64,000 bases of DNA from Labilibaculum filiforme. GTDB lineage: Bacteria > Bacteroidota > Bacteroidia > Bacteroidales > Marinifilaceae. Shown here piece by piece: positions 17,925-27,378 of the stretch. How positions within the stretch are numbered: position 1 is the first letter of the stretch; each line of letters starts with the position of its first letter. Below the pieces are notes generated by a model. That model did not search any database and was not told the DNA's origin. It saw only the letters and a list, made by a program, of their open reading frames with translations. The translations under genes and the position numbers were made by a program. The stretch lies in the NCBI RefSeq assembly GCF_002843315.1, contig NZ_MVDD01000002.1:372001-436000 (forward strand). Direction: 5' to 3'.

Positions 17925-18962
17925 TTATCGTGCGACTCTTCCAGAAGCATCTCCATCCATTAGCTTTTCTACCTCATCTACACTCACTTGGTTAAAATCA
18001 CCAAAAATGGTATGCTTTAAACAGGAAGCTGCAACAGCAAAATTCAATGCTTTTTGATCATTTTCAGGCCAAGTTAGTAGGCCGTAAATTAATCCTCCCA
18101 TAAATGAATCACCGCCTCCTACGCGATCTACAATATGTGTAATTTGATAGGTTGGCGATTCGTAAAGTGATTTTCCATCCCATAGAACACCTGCCCACGA
18201 ATTGTGATTTGCGTTAATAGATCCACGCAAAGTGGTAATCACTTTTTTACAACGTGGAAATTGTTTCATGATCTGTTTAGACACTGACTCATAAGCCGCT
18301 CCTTCTACATGACCACCAGTCACATCAATACCTTCTGGCTTCACTCCTAATACTTTCTCGGCATCTTCCTCGTTTCCAAGAATAATATCGGTACCTGCAA
18401 CCAATTCGGGCATCACTTCCCCTGCAGTTTTTCCGTATTTCCATAGATTCTTCCGGTAATTTAAGTCGCAAGAAACGGTAATGCCTTTCTCGTTTGCTTT
18501 TTTAATTGCTTCCAAACAAACAGCTGCAGCTCCTTGCGAAATAGCTGGAGTAATACCAGTCCAATGAAACCAAGTAGCACCATCGAAAACCTGATCCCAG
18601 TCGATCATACCAATTTCAACTTGAGAAATTGCAGAGTTTGCACGATCGTATACTACCTTACTACCACGACTTACCGCTCCGGTTTCCAGAAAATAGATTC
18701 CTAAACGATCTCCTCCATAAATAATCTGATCGATTCCAACACCATATTTTCGAAGCTCCATTGCACAAGTTCTACCAATATCATTTTTTGGCAAACGGGT
18801 TACAAATTCTGATTCAATGCCATAATTTGCTAAAGAAACCGCTACATTGGCTTCTCCACCGCCATAAGTAGCAACAAATTCGGATGCCTGATTAAACCTC
18901 TGATATCCAGGGGTAGATAATCGTAACATAATTTCTCCGAAGCTAATAACTTTCTGACTCAT
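17925..18962 (-). CDS. kdgK: 2-keto-3-deoxygluconate kinase (PfkB family), alginate operon copy
   Basis: A PfkB kinase of about 345 residues from the ATG at 18962. I chose this start because the protein then opens MSQKVISFGEIMLRLSTP, in register with the paralogue's MNNKVITFGEVMLRLATP. An ATG at 18992 would add ten unrelated residues and lies inside a hairpin. Motifs are GGGEANVAVSLANYG, FHWTGITPAIS and the catalytic DRVGGGDSFMGGL. It converts KDG, made by the DEH reductase encoded upstream, to KDPG for the aldolase encoded downstream. Confidence 0.9.
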   Translation of the reverse strand: MSQKVISFGEIMLRLSTPGYQRFNQASEFVATYGGGEANVAVSLANYGIESEFVTRLPKNDIGRTCAMELRKYGVGIDQIIYGGDRLGIYFLETGAVSRGSKVVYDRANSAISQVEIGMIDWDQVFDGATWFHWTGITPAISQGAAAVCLEAIKKANEKGITVSCDLNYRKNLWKYGKTAGEVMPELVAGTDIILGNEEDAEKVLGVKPEGIDVTGGHVEGAAYESVSKQIMKQFPRCKKVITTLRGSINANHNSWAGVLWDGKSLYESPTYQITHIVDRVGGGDSFMGGLIYGLLTWPENDQKALNFAVAASCLKHTIFGDFNQVSVDEVEKLMDGDASGRVAR

Positions 18963-18991
18963 ATTTTTTGATTGTAAAAAATGAAACAACA

Positions 18992-19069
18992 TTCCGGGGA
19001 GCGATTGGGAATAATACAGCTCCCCGGAACTTGCTAACCAAAGTTTTTAAGAAATTAGTAAATTTCTTA
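18992..19069 (-). other. Two hairpins between DEH reductase and kdgK
   Basis: TTCCGGGGAGC (18992-19002) pairs perfectly with GCTCCCCGGAA (19019-19029), an unusually GC-rich stem for this genome. Upstream, TAAGAAATT (19048-19056) pairs with AATTTCTTA (19061-19069) at the reductase stop codon. No T-run follows directly, so these look like processing or stability elements more than terminators. Confidence 0.6.
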
Positions 19070-19828
19070 TATTCCTAAAGCCTGACCACCACCAATTTGA
19101 ATTGTTTCAGCCGTAATAAAAGCGGCATCATCACTTGCTAAGAAAGAGATAACAGAAGCAACCTCTTCTGGTTGCCCAATTCTTCCTAATAAAATACTAT
19201 TTGCCCACGAAGCAAAAACTTCAGGTTTAGTTGCTTTAATTTGCGCGTGAAATGGAGTATCAATTGTACCTGGTGATACTGCATTCACTCTAATTCCATA
19301 TTCAGCCAAATCTTTTGCTAATGCTCTTGTAATTGCATGAACTCCAGCTTTTGATGTTCCATAAACACCAGCACCTGGTCCGCCTGCATTCCATGCTGCA
19401 TTTGAAGTATAATTGATAATAGAAGCATTTTTTCCTTTTTTAAGGAAAGGAATTGCAGCTCTTGAAGCAAAAAATACAGAATCAAGATTCAAAGCCATCA
19501 CGAATCGATAAAATTCAGTTGTCATTTCTTCAAATCGAGATCTTCCACCTAATCCACCTGCATTGTTTACTAAAAGATCAATCTTACCATACTTCTCTCC
19601 AATTTTTTTAATATTGGAAGTCACAGCCTCATCGCTTGTAACATCAAAACCAAAATACTCTGCCTTAATACCCTCTGCAGTAAGCTCTTTTACTCTTTCA
19701 GCTCCCGCTTCATCTTCGATACCGTTTAAAACTACAGTGTATCCATCTTTACCTAATCTTTTGGCTACTTGAAAACCAATCCCTCCAGTCGCTCCAGTAA
19801 TAACGGCTACTTTTCCTTCTGATTTCAT
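19067..19828 (-). CDS. SDR oxidoreductase, probable DEH reductase
   Basis: A 253-residue short-chain dehydrogenase. The nucleotide motif is TGATGGIG, NNAG is present, the catalytic Ser lies in NYTSNAAW and YGTSK gives the catalytic Tyr/Lys. The C-terminus GIGGGQALGI-like end is family-typical. In alginate loci such an enzyme reduces 4-deoxy-L-erythro-5-hexoseulose uronate (DEH) to KDG with NAD(P)H. The position between the transporter and KDG kinase supports that. KduD-like or other SDR activities cannot be ruled out from sequence alone. Confidence 0.85.
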   Translation of the reverse strand: MKSEGKVAVITGATGGIGFQVAKRLGKDGYTVVLNGIEDEAGAERVKELTAEGIKAEYFGFDVTSDEAVTSNIKKIGEKYGKIDLLVNNAGGLGGRSRFEEMTTEFYRFVMALNLDSVFFASRAAIPFLKKGKNASIINYTSNAAWNAGGPGAGVYGTSKAGVHAITRALAKDLAEYGIRVNAVSPGTIDTPFHAQIKATKPEVFASWANSILLGRIGQPEEVASVISFLASDDAAFITAETIQIGGGQALGI

Positions 19829-19874
19829 AATTGTTTGTTTAAATGTTATATTAATTTTATAATTAATAGTTTTC

Positions 19875-21161
19875 TTATTTTTCTACTGATTGTATATTTC
19901 TTGCAAAGAAGTATATGGCTCCAACCCCAAGTGGCACAAAAACAGCGATTGCAATAAAAATTGGGGTGTATGATACTTCTGCAACTATAGGAATTAAGAA
20001 GTTCATTACAATTACTGAAAATACTCCTACCATTCCACCAAGTCCGGCTAATGAACCAACTGATTTACCACTAAAAAAGTCACTTGGTAATGTTTGTACA
20101 TTGCTAATTGCAAATTGGAATCCGAACAATACGAAGAATACAATTGCCACAAAAGCTTCCGCTGAATCGGCAAACAAAACAGTAGCTATTAATCCGCAAA
20201 GCATAATGATACCACCAATTAATATGGTTGTTTTTCTTCCTTTATCAATCGAATTTGTTTTCGCAATAATTTTACCGGAAACATAACCACCTGCAATACT
20301 ACCAATGGCTGCACCTACGTAAGGTACCCAAGCGAACATACCTACCTCTTTTACATTAAAACCGTAAACATCAAATAAGTAAATTGGCATCCAACCAACA
20401 AATAACCACCATATTGGCTCTAAAAAGAAACGACCAATTACAATTGCCCAAGATTCTTTGTGTGAAAGAATTTCTTTTAAGCTTTTTCCTTTTGTGTCTT
20501 CTGTTGCCTTTTGATCCGCTTCACTTTGACCTTCGATTATGTACTTTTGTTCTTCTTTGGTAATCCAAGGGTGTTTTTTAGGTCCTGCTTTGTTAATTAG
20601 CAACCAAGGAATAATCCAAAGCATACCAAAAGAACCAACAACCATAAATGTAATTCTCCATCCAAAAGCAACGAATAAAGCGGCAATAAATGGAGGTGCA
20701 ATTACCGAACCAATCGATGCACCTGCATTAAATAACCCTTGTGCAATCGCTCTTTCCTTTATTGGAAACCACTCGGCATTACTTTTAACCCCTCCAGGCC
20801 AGTTACCTGCTTCAGAAAATCCCAATAAACTACGAAATATACTAATGGATAAAAATCCACGTACCGTTGAATGTAGGAATGAAGAAAGTCCCCATACTCC
20901 GATTGATAATACATATCCAATACGAGTACCTACTTTATCAAAAATTTTACCTGTAAGCAATTGTCCTAAGGCATAGGCAACCATAAATATGTTTAATATG
21001 TAGCTATAATGATCTTTGGTTAATCCTAATGACTGAGAAATTGATCCCTCCACATTATCGTTCCCCCACATAATAGCCAGAGCACTTCTATCGATATAAT
21101 TTATTACTGTAGCTAAAAATATAAGCCCAATAATGAACCATCTTAATCCTTTTAATTTCAT
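19875..21161 (-). CDS. MFS transporter, hexuronate/DEH type (ACS family)
   Basis: A 428-residue protein with about twelve membrane spans. The N-terminal NYIDRSALAIM and GWRITFMVVGSFGMLWIIPW are typical of the anion:cation symporter family that includes ExuT and GudP. In this operon it should carry unsaturated uronate monomer or DEH, released by the lyases, across the inner membrane. It lies between kdgF and the DEH reductase gene with gaps of 35 and 46 bp. Confidence 0.9.
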   Translation of the reverse strand: MKLKGLRWFIIGLIFLATVINYIDRSALAIMWGNDNVEGSISQSLGLTKDHYSYILNIFMVAYALGQLLTGKIFDKVGTRIGYVLSIGVWGLSSFLHSTVRGFLSISIFRSLLGFSEAGNWPGGVKSNAEWFPIKERAIAQGLFNAGASIGSVIAPPFIAALFVAFGWRITFMVVGSFGMLWIIPWLLINKAGPKKHPWITKEEQKYIIEGQSEADQKATEDTKGKSLKEILSHKESWAIVIGRFFLEPIWWLFVGWMPIYLFDVYGFNVKEVGMFAWVPYVGAAIGSIAGGYVSGKIIAKTNSIDKGRKTTILIGGIIMLCGLIATVLFADSAEAFVAIVFFVLFGFQFAISNVQTLPSDFFSGKSVGSLAGLGGMVGVFSVIVMNFLIPIVAEVSYTPIFIAIAVFVPLGVGAIYFFARNIQSVEK

Positions 21162-21196
21162 AAGGAATTTATTTAATTATTAATTAAGGCTTTAAC

Positions 21197-21571
21197 TTAC
21201 TTCCCGAAATAGGAAACTGCACTACCATCTAAAAAATCTTCACGAACAGGACTAAACACATCAATTAGGATACCTGCCTCTAAACAAACAGCACCATGCG
21301 GTAGGTTTGGTTGAATATAAACGCCATCACCTGCCTCAACAAGCTTCACATCATCGCCAATTGTAAATTCAAATTTACCTTCAGCACAATAGGTTGATTG
21401 TGTATGAAAATGATCATGAGTAGATCCGACTGCACCTTTCTCAAATTTCACTTTTACCATCATAATCTGATTGTCGTAACCTAAAAACTGGCGTTGAACT
21501 CCACCTCCAAGATCTTCCCATTTCATTTCTTTAGAAGTAAAAAATTTTGGTCTTTCGCTTTGATTTCCCAT
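21197..21571 (-). CDS. kdgF: KdgF-like cupin, unsaturated uronate linearisation
   Basis: A 124-residue single-domain cupin. HDHFHTQSTY gives the first metal-binding motif, and QPNLPHGA the final histidine, as in KdgF. KdgF speeds conversion of 4,5-unsaturated monouronates, released by alginate or pectin lyases, to the linear ketone DEH. There is no signal peptide, so it works in the cytoplasm just after import. The gene stands between the PL6 lyase gene and the transporter gene, which fits. Confidence 0.9.
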   Translation of the reverse strand: MGNQSERPKFFTSKEMKWEDLGGGVQRQFLGYDNQIMMVKVKFEKGAVGSTHDHFHTQSTYCAEGKFEFTIGDDVKLVEAGDGVYIQPNLPHGAVCLEAGILIDVFSPVREDFLDGSAVSYFGK

Positions 21572-21669
21572 GATTAGCTATTTTTTTTATGTTAATATTT
21601 TATTCTCTGAGAGGTTTTCCTCTCTCCCAATCTTATTATTTATAAAAATCTATTCGTATCACTCAAGTG

Positions 21670-23982
21670 TTAATACAGTAATTTTTGAGTCAGGAATTCG
21701 TCGCTTACAATTTTCGACTTACCGTAAATCGTATTTCCACTTTCCACATTATTTTTCTCGCCCCACAACCTTGCAACGAATCCAGATTCAATAGAGCTAA
21801 AATTATTATTCAAAATCCTTACATTAACAATTCCTTGAGTTTTTAATAGAATTTCATCAGCACCTCTTTTACCTGCTCCTTCAACCGTATTATTGTTGAA
21901 TACAAAGTTGCCGCCAATGGTAGATTCATCATATCCTCCACGATAGAAGTTTACCAATACATTTTCAATTGTACTTATTTTGTTGTTATCCAGAATCAAA
22001 AACTCTGCATTATAGTCTCCTTTAGCCTCCGTTTCCGAATCTAAAATAAAACCGTTTACCAAGTCTTTTAGTTCCGAATTCACCACTTTTAGTGTATCCG
22101 CAAACGAACCTTTTTTAGATTTATAGATGGAATGAAATCCACTTAAAGTGCATTCATCAACAAATACATTTGTTGCAATCGACATATCTGCCTGATTAGG
22201 TTCAAAGCAGTTTAAGGTCTTAGTTCCTTCCACAATTAGGTGATTTAAGTGAAAATTTACACCTGCACCTAGTTCAAAAGCAGGCACTTGTTCGGTGGAT
22301 GTAAATTGCAGTCTTACTTTCTGATCTTTATTACTAGACGCAAGTACAACACTTTCCTCAACCTTAATCAGTTTATCAAGCTTCAATAAGTCAGCATCAA
22401 TTAGGATTGTATCTCCATCGTTTATTTTCTCGAAAGCAGCATAAAGCTCCTCGCTAGATTTTACGCTAAGCTGCTTTGTATTTGTATTCTTCTTTGATTT
22501 TTCGAACCAAACCGGACCATACTTATCTACATCCAGCAGATTCTGTTTTGTATTCTTAACAGCACAAATTGCACCTGCTTGATTTTCACTACGACCATTA
22601 GAGAAGATATCGTTCTTGATATTCGAAAAATTAAATCCATTAAAAAGCGCCGCATTACGATCTACTACGGTTACCAAAGGAACAATCGATTGGCTATTTG
22701 CTACAGTCATTTCTGCAGTGATAAAACCATTTAGGTTTTCAATTCCCTCCACTCCACTCACGTAGTTCGATTGAAAATCGATATCACCAGGAGTGTCGTA
22801 ATACTTTACGATAGCTTCACTGATCGTTTTACTGTTATAAATGAGGTTGTTCGCGACTGATGTGCGAATAGGAAGTGCTGACCGAATTTCAGACTTTGGT
22901 AAAACATCACTCTTATTCACATTAGAACCAACACTAAACTGCAATGGACTAATGCAATCAATCCAACTATTATGAGCAATTACCACATCGGTAACCTGAT
23001 TATATCTGTTTAATGGCGATTTTGGAATCCCATTCATTACCGCAATAGCACTGCGAAATTCGTTTCCTTTTAAGTTGTAGAAATAATTATTGGTAATCCA
23101 ATGACCTGTATTAATTACTCTTACACCTCCAATATTATCTGAATTATCGTCACCAATAAACCAGTTAGAATCGATAGTCGCATAATTACCATGTCGTAAT
23201 ACGAGCGATCCTTCGCACTTATAAAAAACGTTGTTGATGAATTTATTGTAGTTTGTTTTACTGGAAATAACCTCCACTTCACCATTACATCGATCTAAAA
23301 AATTATCTCTTACTTCGATAAATGCAGGAACCATTGAGGTGTAACTATCACCCAATTGCATTGTTTCTCCTCTTGGGCCTCCTCGTCGTGGACGTGGGCC
23401 AAAATAGTTATTAGCAATTATGTGATGACAATTTGCGTGTTGGTTTCCCTTTAATTCGGCTCTAAGAGTTGGTCCATCGTTAGATTTGCCTGCTATATAG
23501 CAATATAGCAACTCATTACGCTGTCCCCAGAATTCCACCCAATGATCTTTCTTTCTTCGATCTAATTGTGTAAAATTCTCAATCACACAATTTACCACCT
23601 TACAATCGTAAGCAGCATTTTTTTCGTCGCTTTTAAATTGAATAACGCTATTGATAGGAGTATAACCATTACGGAAATATAAATCGTGAACCTCGAGATA
23701 ATGACCGGCTATTTTTAAAAATGATTGTCCTTCGATAAAGACTTTACCAGGAGTCTCTGCTTTTAAAACGATAGGCTTATCGACAATACCATTCGCCTTA
23801 AAATCTATCTCTGCATCTTTCCAAATACCGTTTGACATTACAATCACATCTCCTGCTTGAGCTTTATCAATAGCCGATTTTAACTCCGCCATATTATTAA
23901 CGATATTTCCTGAGTTGCTTCCGCAAGAAGTTAGCAAGAATAAGGCCAGGCTAAGAATGCTAATAGATTTAAACAATTTCAT
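21670..23982 (-). CDS. PL6 alginate lyase, lipoprotein
   Basis: A 770-residue lipoprotein (lipobox LLTSC, Cys20). The N-terminal half is a right-handed beta-helix of the chondroitinase B/PL6 type. The catalytic Lys and Arg are probably K242 in ISSKTNYN and R263 in VLRHGNY; RGGPRGETMQLGDS is a further family stretch. A second, shorter beta-helix (about 500-770) follows, the two-domain form known in PL6 enzymes. It should cleave polymeric or oligomeric alginate, often polyMG or polyG, by beta-elimination at the cell envelope. The product range cannot be read directly. Confidence 0.92.
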   Translation of the reverse strand: MKLFKSISILSLALFLLTSCGSNSGNIVNNMAELKSAIDKAQAGDVIVMSNGIWKDAEIDFKANGIVDKPIVLKAETPGKVFIEGQSFLKIAGHYLEVHDLYFRNGYTPINSVIQFKSDEKNAAYDCKVVNCVIENFTQLDRRKKDHWVEFWGQRNELLYCYIAGKSNDGPTLRAELKGNQHANCHHIIANNYFGPRPRRGGPRGETMQLGDSYTSMVPAFIEVRDNFLDRCNGEVEVISSKTNYNKFINNVFYKCEGSLVLRHGNYATIDSNWFIGDDNSDNIGGVRVINTGHWITNNYFYNLKGNEFRSAIAVMNGIPKSPLNRYNQVTDVVIAHNSWIDCISPLQFSVGSNVNKSDVLPKSEIRSALPIRTSVANNLIYNSKTISEAIVKYYDTPGDIDFQSNYVSGVEGIENLNGFITAEMTVANSQSIVPLVTVVDRNAALFNGFNFSNIKNDIFSNGRSENQAGAICAVKNTKQNLLDVDKYGPVWFEKSKKNTNTKQLSVKSSEELYAAFEKINDGDTILIDADLLKLDKLIKVEESVVLASSNKDQKVRLQFTSTEQVPAFELGAGVNFHLNHLIVEGTKTLNCFEPNQADMSIATNVFVDECTLSGFHSIYKSKKGSFADTLKVVNSELKDLVNGFILDSETEAKGDYNAEFLILDNNKISTIENVLVNFYRGGYDESTIGGNFVFNNNTVEGAGKRGADEILLKTQGIVNVRILNNNFSSIESGFVARLWGEKNNVESGNTIYGKSKIVSDEFLTQKLLY

Positions 23983-24024
23983 GTTGTTTTCTTTTATGTA
24001 TTTGAATTCGGTTTGCTATCTTTT

Positions 24025-26274
24025 CTATTTGGACTGAACAAAGTAAAAAGCTCCGCTCCATTTATAATCTGCCCCATTTATTTGCAATTCGTGCTGCGAT
24101 TCTTTGCCAGCATCTTTATTAGCAAGAATGAGTATCCATTCGTTTTTATTTTTATCCTGAAAAGAAATAGCAGTGTACGCGTTGGTATTCAACAACAAAT
24201 CAATTTTTGAAATGCTACTAAAAGCATTGTCAGCAAATTCAGTAACTCTATCGTATTTTCCATGTGCTTCCACTATCGAAACAAACACCGCATTTTTTTG
24301 TGGATTTTTTTTGATAATAAAAGCAGGTTCACTACGCAAATTAAAATTAGGATCGTTAGCACCCGAACGTACCAACTGCAATTTATCTTCAGGACTCACA
24401 TAACTTGTTATGGAATAAAAATGATCCTTCGCAAACCAAGTGAATTTTGCATTATTTCCTTTCGCTTGTCCTTCGGCCTCTAATCGCAAATGCTGATAGC
24501 CATGAGAATCTCCCATAGGAACTAACTCCTTTGCTTGCACATATTCATAATTTGCTGACAATAATTGACCAACAAAATGATAAGGCAATTCGTATTGATT
24601 TTCGATATCCGAAGTCGCACGAAAGATGTCTAACAACAAAGGCTTTTCAAATCGATCATCCGCTAATAAAGCAAGCGTTCTATGCATTTCTACTCCTGGA
24701 TATGCATTCAATTCTTTTGCGCTAACAATTTGAATAGCCTTATTAGTCGCATCAAAAACAAAAGGATCAGAATGAAATTCATTTCCGGTATCGGTACTTC
24801 CTCCAAAATGAGATATTCCATTAACCACAAGTGTATTATGAGCTACTGTTTGTTTTGCCCAAGTATTATTTTCAGGCAGATATCCACCGCCAAATTTTTG
24901 TTCTATGTTCACATACCGGGCGCAACCATAATCTGGAAGCACTTCACCCATATAATCGTATAAGGAAAAAGACAATTTATCGAAATGACCATGTCCCATT
25001 CCCTGCGAAGTATTTTTCATGACCAAACAAATCTCTTTGTCGCCTTCGCCGGCACGAAGAATTCCTAAAGCTCCTTCCGTTCCAGAGGCGCCATCTTTAT
25101 AATTTGCTGATCTTTTTATATAATTGGTTTTCTTTCCTTCTTTAATTGCTTTTGCTACCGATAAACCAGTATCATCTAGCATAACTTGTCCTTGTTGCTC
25201 AGCAACAGCTAACAAACCAGCATCTTCGCCACCAAAATGATAAACGATATTCACCGACGACACTAATTCTCTGGATAGGTACGACATTCCTTTTTGAGCA
25301 TCGTTAATTGGAAAAAATAAACCGTTTACATCGGTTAAGTTTAGTAAGGTTTGAACCGCTTTTACTAAAAGACTATCGCGATATTCGAATATTTTCACTT
25401 CTGGTTTACAATTTTCAATTGCTTCGGCAAACATCACAAAAGGATACATCGCATATCTCTGATAATATGGACCTTCGGTATAATAACCGTCTGGTGAGAA
25501 TAAATGGTCTAATTGTGCAAAGAAACCAGCCTGCCCTTGTCCAGGCATTTTTATCAGACCACCATCGTTATCCTTCTGATCTGCTTTAATATTATCTGAT
25601 TTTAATCCGTAAAATGCACGGTCGATCAATTCCTGATCATTCATTACCAAACCAATCATGCCTACCGCAGCATTTCCCCACGTACTGTGATTATGCACTC
25701 GGTTATAGAATTGTGGAGAATCAACAGACAAATGATCGGCAAACGGGCGAAAAAGGTCTTTCTCTAATTTCTTTCTTTCTTTTGATGACAACCAATCGTA
25801 AACACAATCGTAAGCCTGACTTGCGTAAACCAGCCAGTTTGCATCGTTCAAGTTCTGCCAGAAAATTTTTCCAGGCGCGTAAGATCTGTTTGCAGGATGC
25901 AAACCCAATGTAGGATACAATTCAGCGTACTGCATTAACATATCGCGAACAAAAACAGCATATTTTTCGTCCTGAGTAATTTGAAATAAAACCCCTGCAT
26001 TTTGAAGCGCTAAATAGTTTTTCTTGTGACAATTATGCGTATAACCTCCAGCCATATCTTTAGGTAGTGGCACATCGATTCCTTTTTCCATTTCATCCCC
26101 AACAAAACGAACAGCCATTTGCACTGAAGTTTGAAGCATTGGCAATTGATTCAATTGTGCTCTAATTTCAGCCACACCCTTTTTGGTTAAAATTAATTTA
26201 GGATGCGATTGAGAATAAGCAATGCTACTCACCATCAGAACGAAAAAAAGAATGTATGTTTTTAATTTACTCAT
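24025..26274 (-). CDS. PL17 oligoalginate (exo) lyase
   Basis: A 749-residue protein with Sec signal peptide (about 1-22, ending AYSQ). The alginate_lyase (alpha/alpha toroid) domain holds VHNHSTWGNAA (N195, H196) and a Tyr-rich GYYTEGPYYQRY with the probable catalytic Tyr. The C-terminal heparinase II/III-like beta domain holds QGMGHGHFDKLSF and HNTLVVNG. PL17 enzymes release unsaturated monouronate from alginate oligomers, usually polymannuronate ends. It sits in the periplasm, downstream of the SusCD import step and upstream of PL6 in gene order. Confidence 0.94.
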   Translation of the reverse strand: MSKLKTYILFFVLMVSSIAYSQSHPKLILTKKGVAEIRAQLNQLPMLQTSVQMAVRFVGDEMEKGIDVPLPKDMAGGYTHNCHKKNYLALQNAGVLFQITQDEKYAVFVRDMLMQYAELYPTLGLHPANRSYAPGKIFWQNLNDANWLVYASQAYDCVYDWLSSKERKKLEKDLFRPFADHLSVDSPQFYNRVHNHSTWGNAAVGMIGLVMNDQELIDRAFYGLKSDNIKADQKDNDGGLIKMPGQGQAGFFAQLDHLFSPDGYYTEGPYYQRYAMYPFVMFAEAIENCKPEVKIFEYRDSLLVKAVQTLLNLTDVNGLFFPINDAQKGMSYLSRELVSSVNIVYHFGGEDAGLLAVAEQQGQVMLDDTGLSVAKAIKEGKKTNYIKRSANYKDGASGTEGALGILRAGEGDKEICLVMKNTSQGMGHGHFDKLSFSLYDYMGEVLPDYGCARYVNIEQKFGGGYLPENNTWAKQTVAHNTLVVNGISHFGGSTDTGNEFHSDPFVFDATNKAIQIVSAKELNAYPGVEMHRTLALLADDRFEKPLLLDIFRATSDIENQYELPYHFVGQLLSANYEYVQAKELVPMGDSHGYQHLRLEAEGQAKGNNAKFTWFAKDHFYSITSYVSPEDKLQLVRSGANDPNFNLRSEPAFIIKKNPQKNAVFVSIVEAHGKYDRVTEFADNAFSSISKIDLLLNTNAYTAISFQDKNKNEWILILANKDAGKESQHELQINGADYKWSGAFYFVQSK

Positions 26275-26321
26275 GATCTAATCGGGTATTTTGTTTCTTA
26301 TAAATCTATTGGAACGAATTT

Positions 26322-27152
26322 TTATTCTTCCTTAAGTGTATTATGCGTTTTCAACCATTCTTCTCCTTTTTTATCAAGAAAAAAATCCATCCACATATAG
26401 TACATTTTTTTTCCATTCTTCACTTCTACAGAATGGCTGGAACCCAGAGGAATATGTAGAAGCGAATAGGCTGGAAATTCTACCTTAGCCTCATCAGCAA
26501 AAACAACTACCTCATTGTTTGTTAGGCCTAAAAATAGTTGCTCAAGCATTCCATGCTCATGAGCATCAACCTTGTCTGGACCAATTGTCTCCACTGTTCC
26601 CATTGCTATGCGCGGAATGTATTTGTTAGGCAATACTGTTCGACTAACTGTATTTGGACTTTTTATTGGCTCAGTATAAGGTTCGCAATCTGAAAATCTT
26701 GCAAAATATGGATTTTGGGTATTTTCTTTTGGAAACTCTTTTAAATCATTAATATCTTGCTCGCTTAGCTTACTAGAAATCTTAATAAAATGAAGAGTAT
26801 CATTTTTATTACTACTAACTGATATAACAGGAACTGAATTGGGTAAAAAAATGGTTTCCGGAACGATACTATAGTCTTCTTTATTAGCAACTACATTTCC
26901 ATTCCCTTTAATAAAAAGATAAATGAATTTGTATCCTTTTTCCATCGATTCTTCGCTAACAAAATCTCCTGTTAAAGCAATGTGGTCAACTTTTATTCCA
27001 TCAATTTCATTTTCAAGAACCGTTTTACGATACTCTTGCTGATTCAGTTGTAAATTCATATTGAGATGATCAATAGGAATCTCCTGTGCATTTATCGTTG
27101 AAACCGAGAATACAGCTATTGCAAAAATTAAAAAATTAAATTTTATTTTCAT
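26322..27152 (-). CDS. Exported bicupin protein of unknown function
   Basis: About 276 residues from the ATG at 27152; the longer frame begins at a TTG. The start gives a clean Sec signal peptide (MKIKFNFLIFAIAVF to TINAQ) without lipobox Cys. The N-terminal half looks like a degenerate cupin lacking the histidine cluster. The C-terminal cupin keeps a full metal set: HEHGMLEQ (H198, H200, E204, Q205) and H240 in GSSHSVEV. The ligand order H-x-H, Q, H recalls KdgF. Placed between susD and the PL17 gene, it may handle lyase products in the periplasm. I do not know a characterised relative. Confidence 0.75.
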   Translation of the reverse strand: MKIKFNFLIFAIAVFSVSTINAQEIPIDHLNMNLQLNQQEYRKTVLENEIDGIKVDHIALTGDFVSEESMEKGYKFIYLFIKGNGNVVANKEDYSIVPETIFLPNSVPVISVSSNKNDTLHFIKISSKLSEQDINDLKEFPKENTQNPYFARFSDCEPYTEPIKSPNTVSRTVLPNKYIPRIAMGTVETIGPDKVDAHEHGMLEQLFLGLTNNEVVVFADEAKVEFPAYSLLHIPLGSSHSVEVKNGKKMYYMWMDFFLDKKGEEWLKTHNTLKEE

Positions 27153-27203
27153 TTCGATGGTGAAATTCAAGTTTCAAATATTCTTAAAAAATTAATCCTG
27201 TGT

Positions 27204-27235
27204 TAGGAGTCCATAAGCTAAATTATGGACTCCTA
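27204..27235 (-). other. Strong hairpin between susD and the downstream lyase genes
   Basis: TAGGAGTCCATAA (27204-27216) pairs perfectly with TTATGGACTCCTA (27223-27235) around a 6-nt loop. No T-run follows on the minus strand. It probably protects the susCD message or reduces read-through to the lyase genes. Nothing else is seen in the 208-bp gap. Confidence 0.65.
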
Positions 27236-27378
27236 TTCACAGCATAATCAATAATCTACTATTCTAAATGTTCTTTGCTTGGAACTAATTACCCTTTTCT
27301 TGCATGGATCTCTCCTTGAAGAATTGGTTTATTGACGCATAAAGTTCCACTCATTCAGTCCCAGTAATTATTTAAATC

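Noticed and set aside
19915-20976. Long plus-strand frames opposite the hexuronate MFS gene.
   Set aside because: They are antisense shadows of a well-supported membrane protein with clear family motifs.
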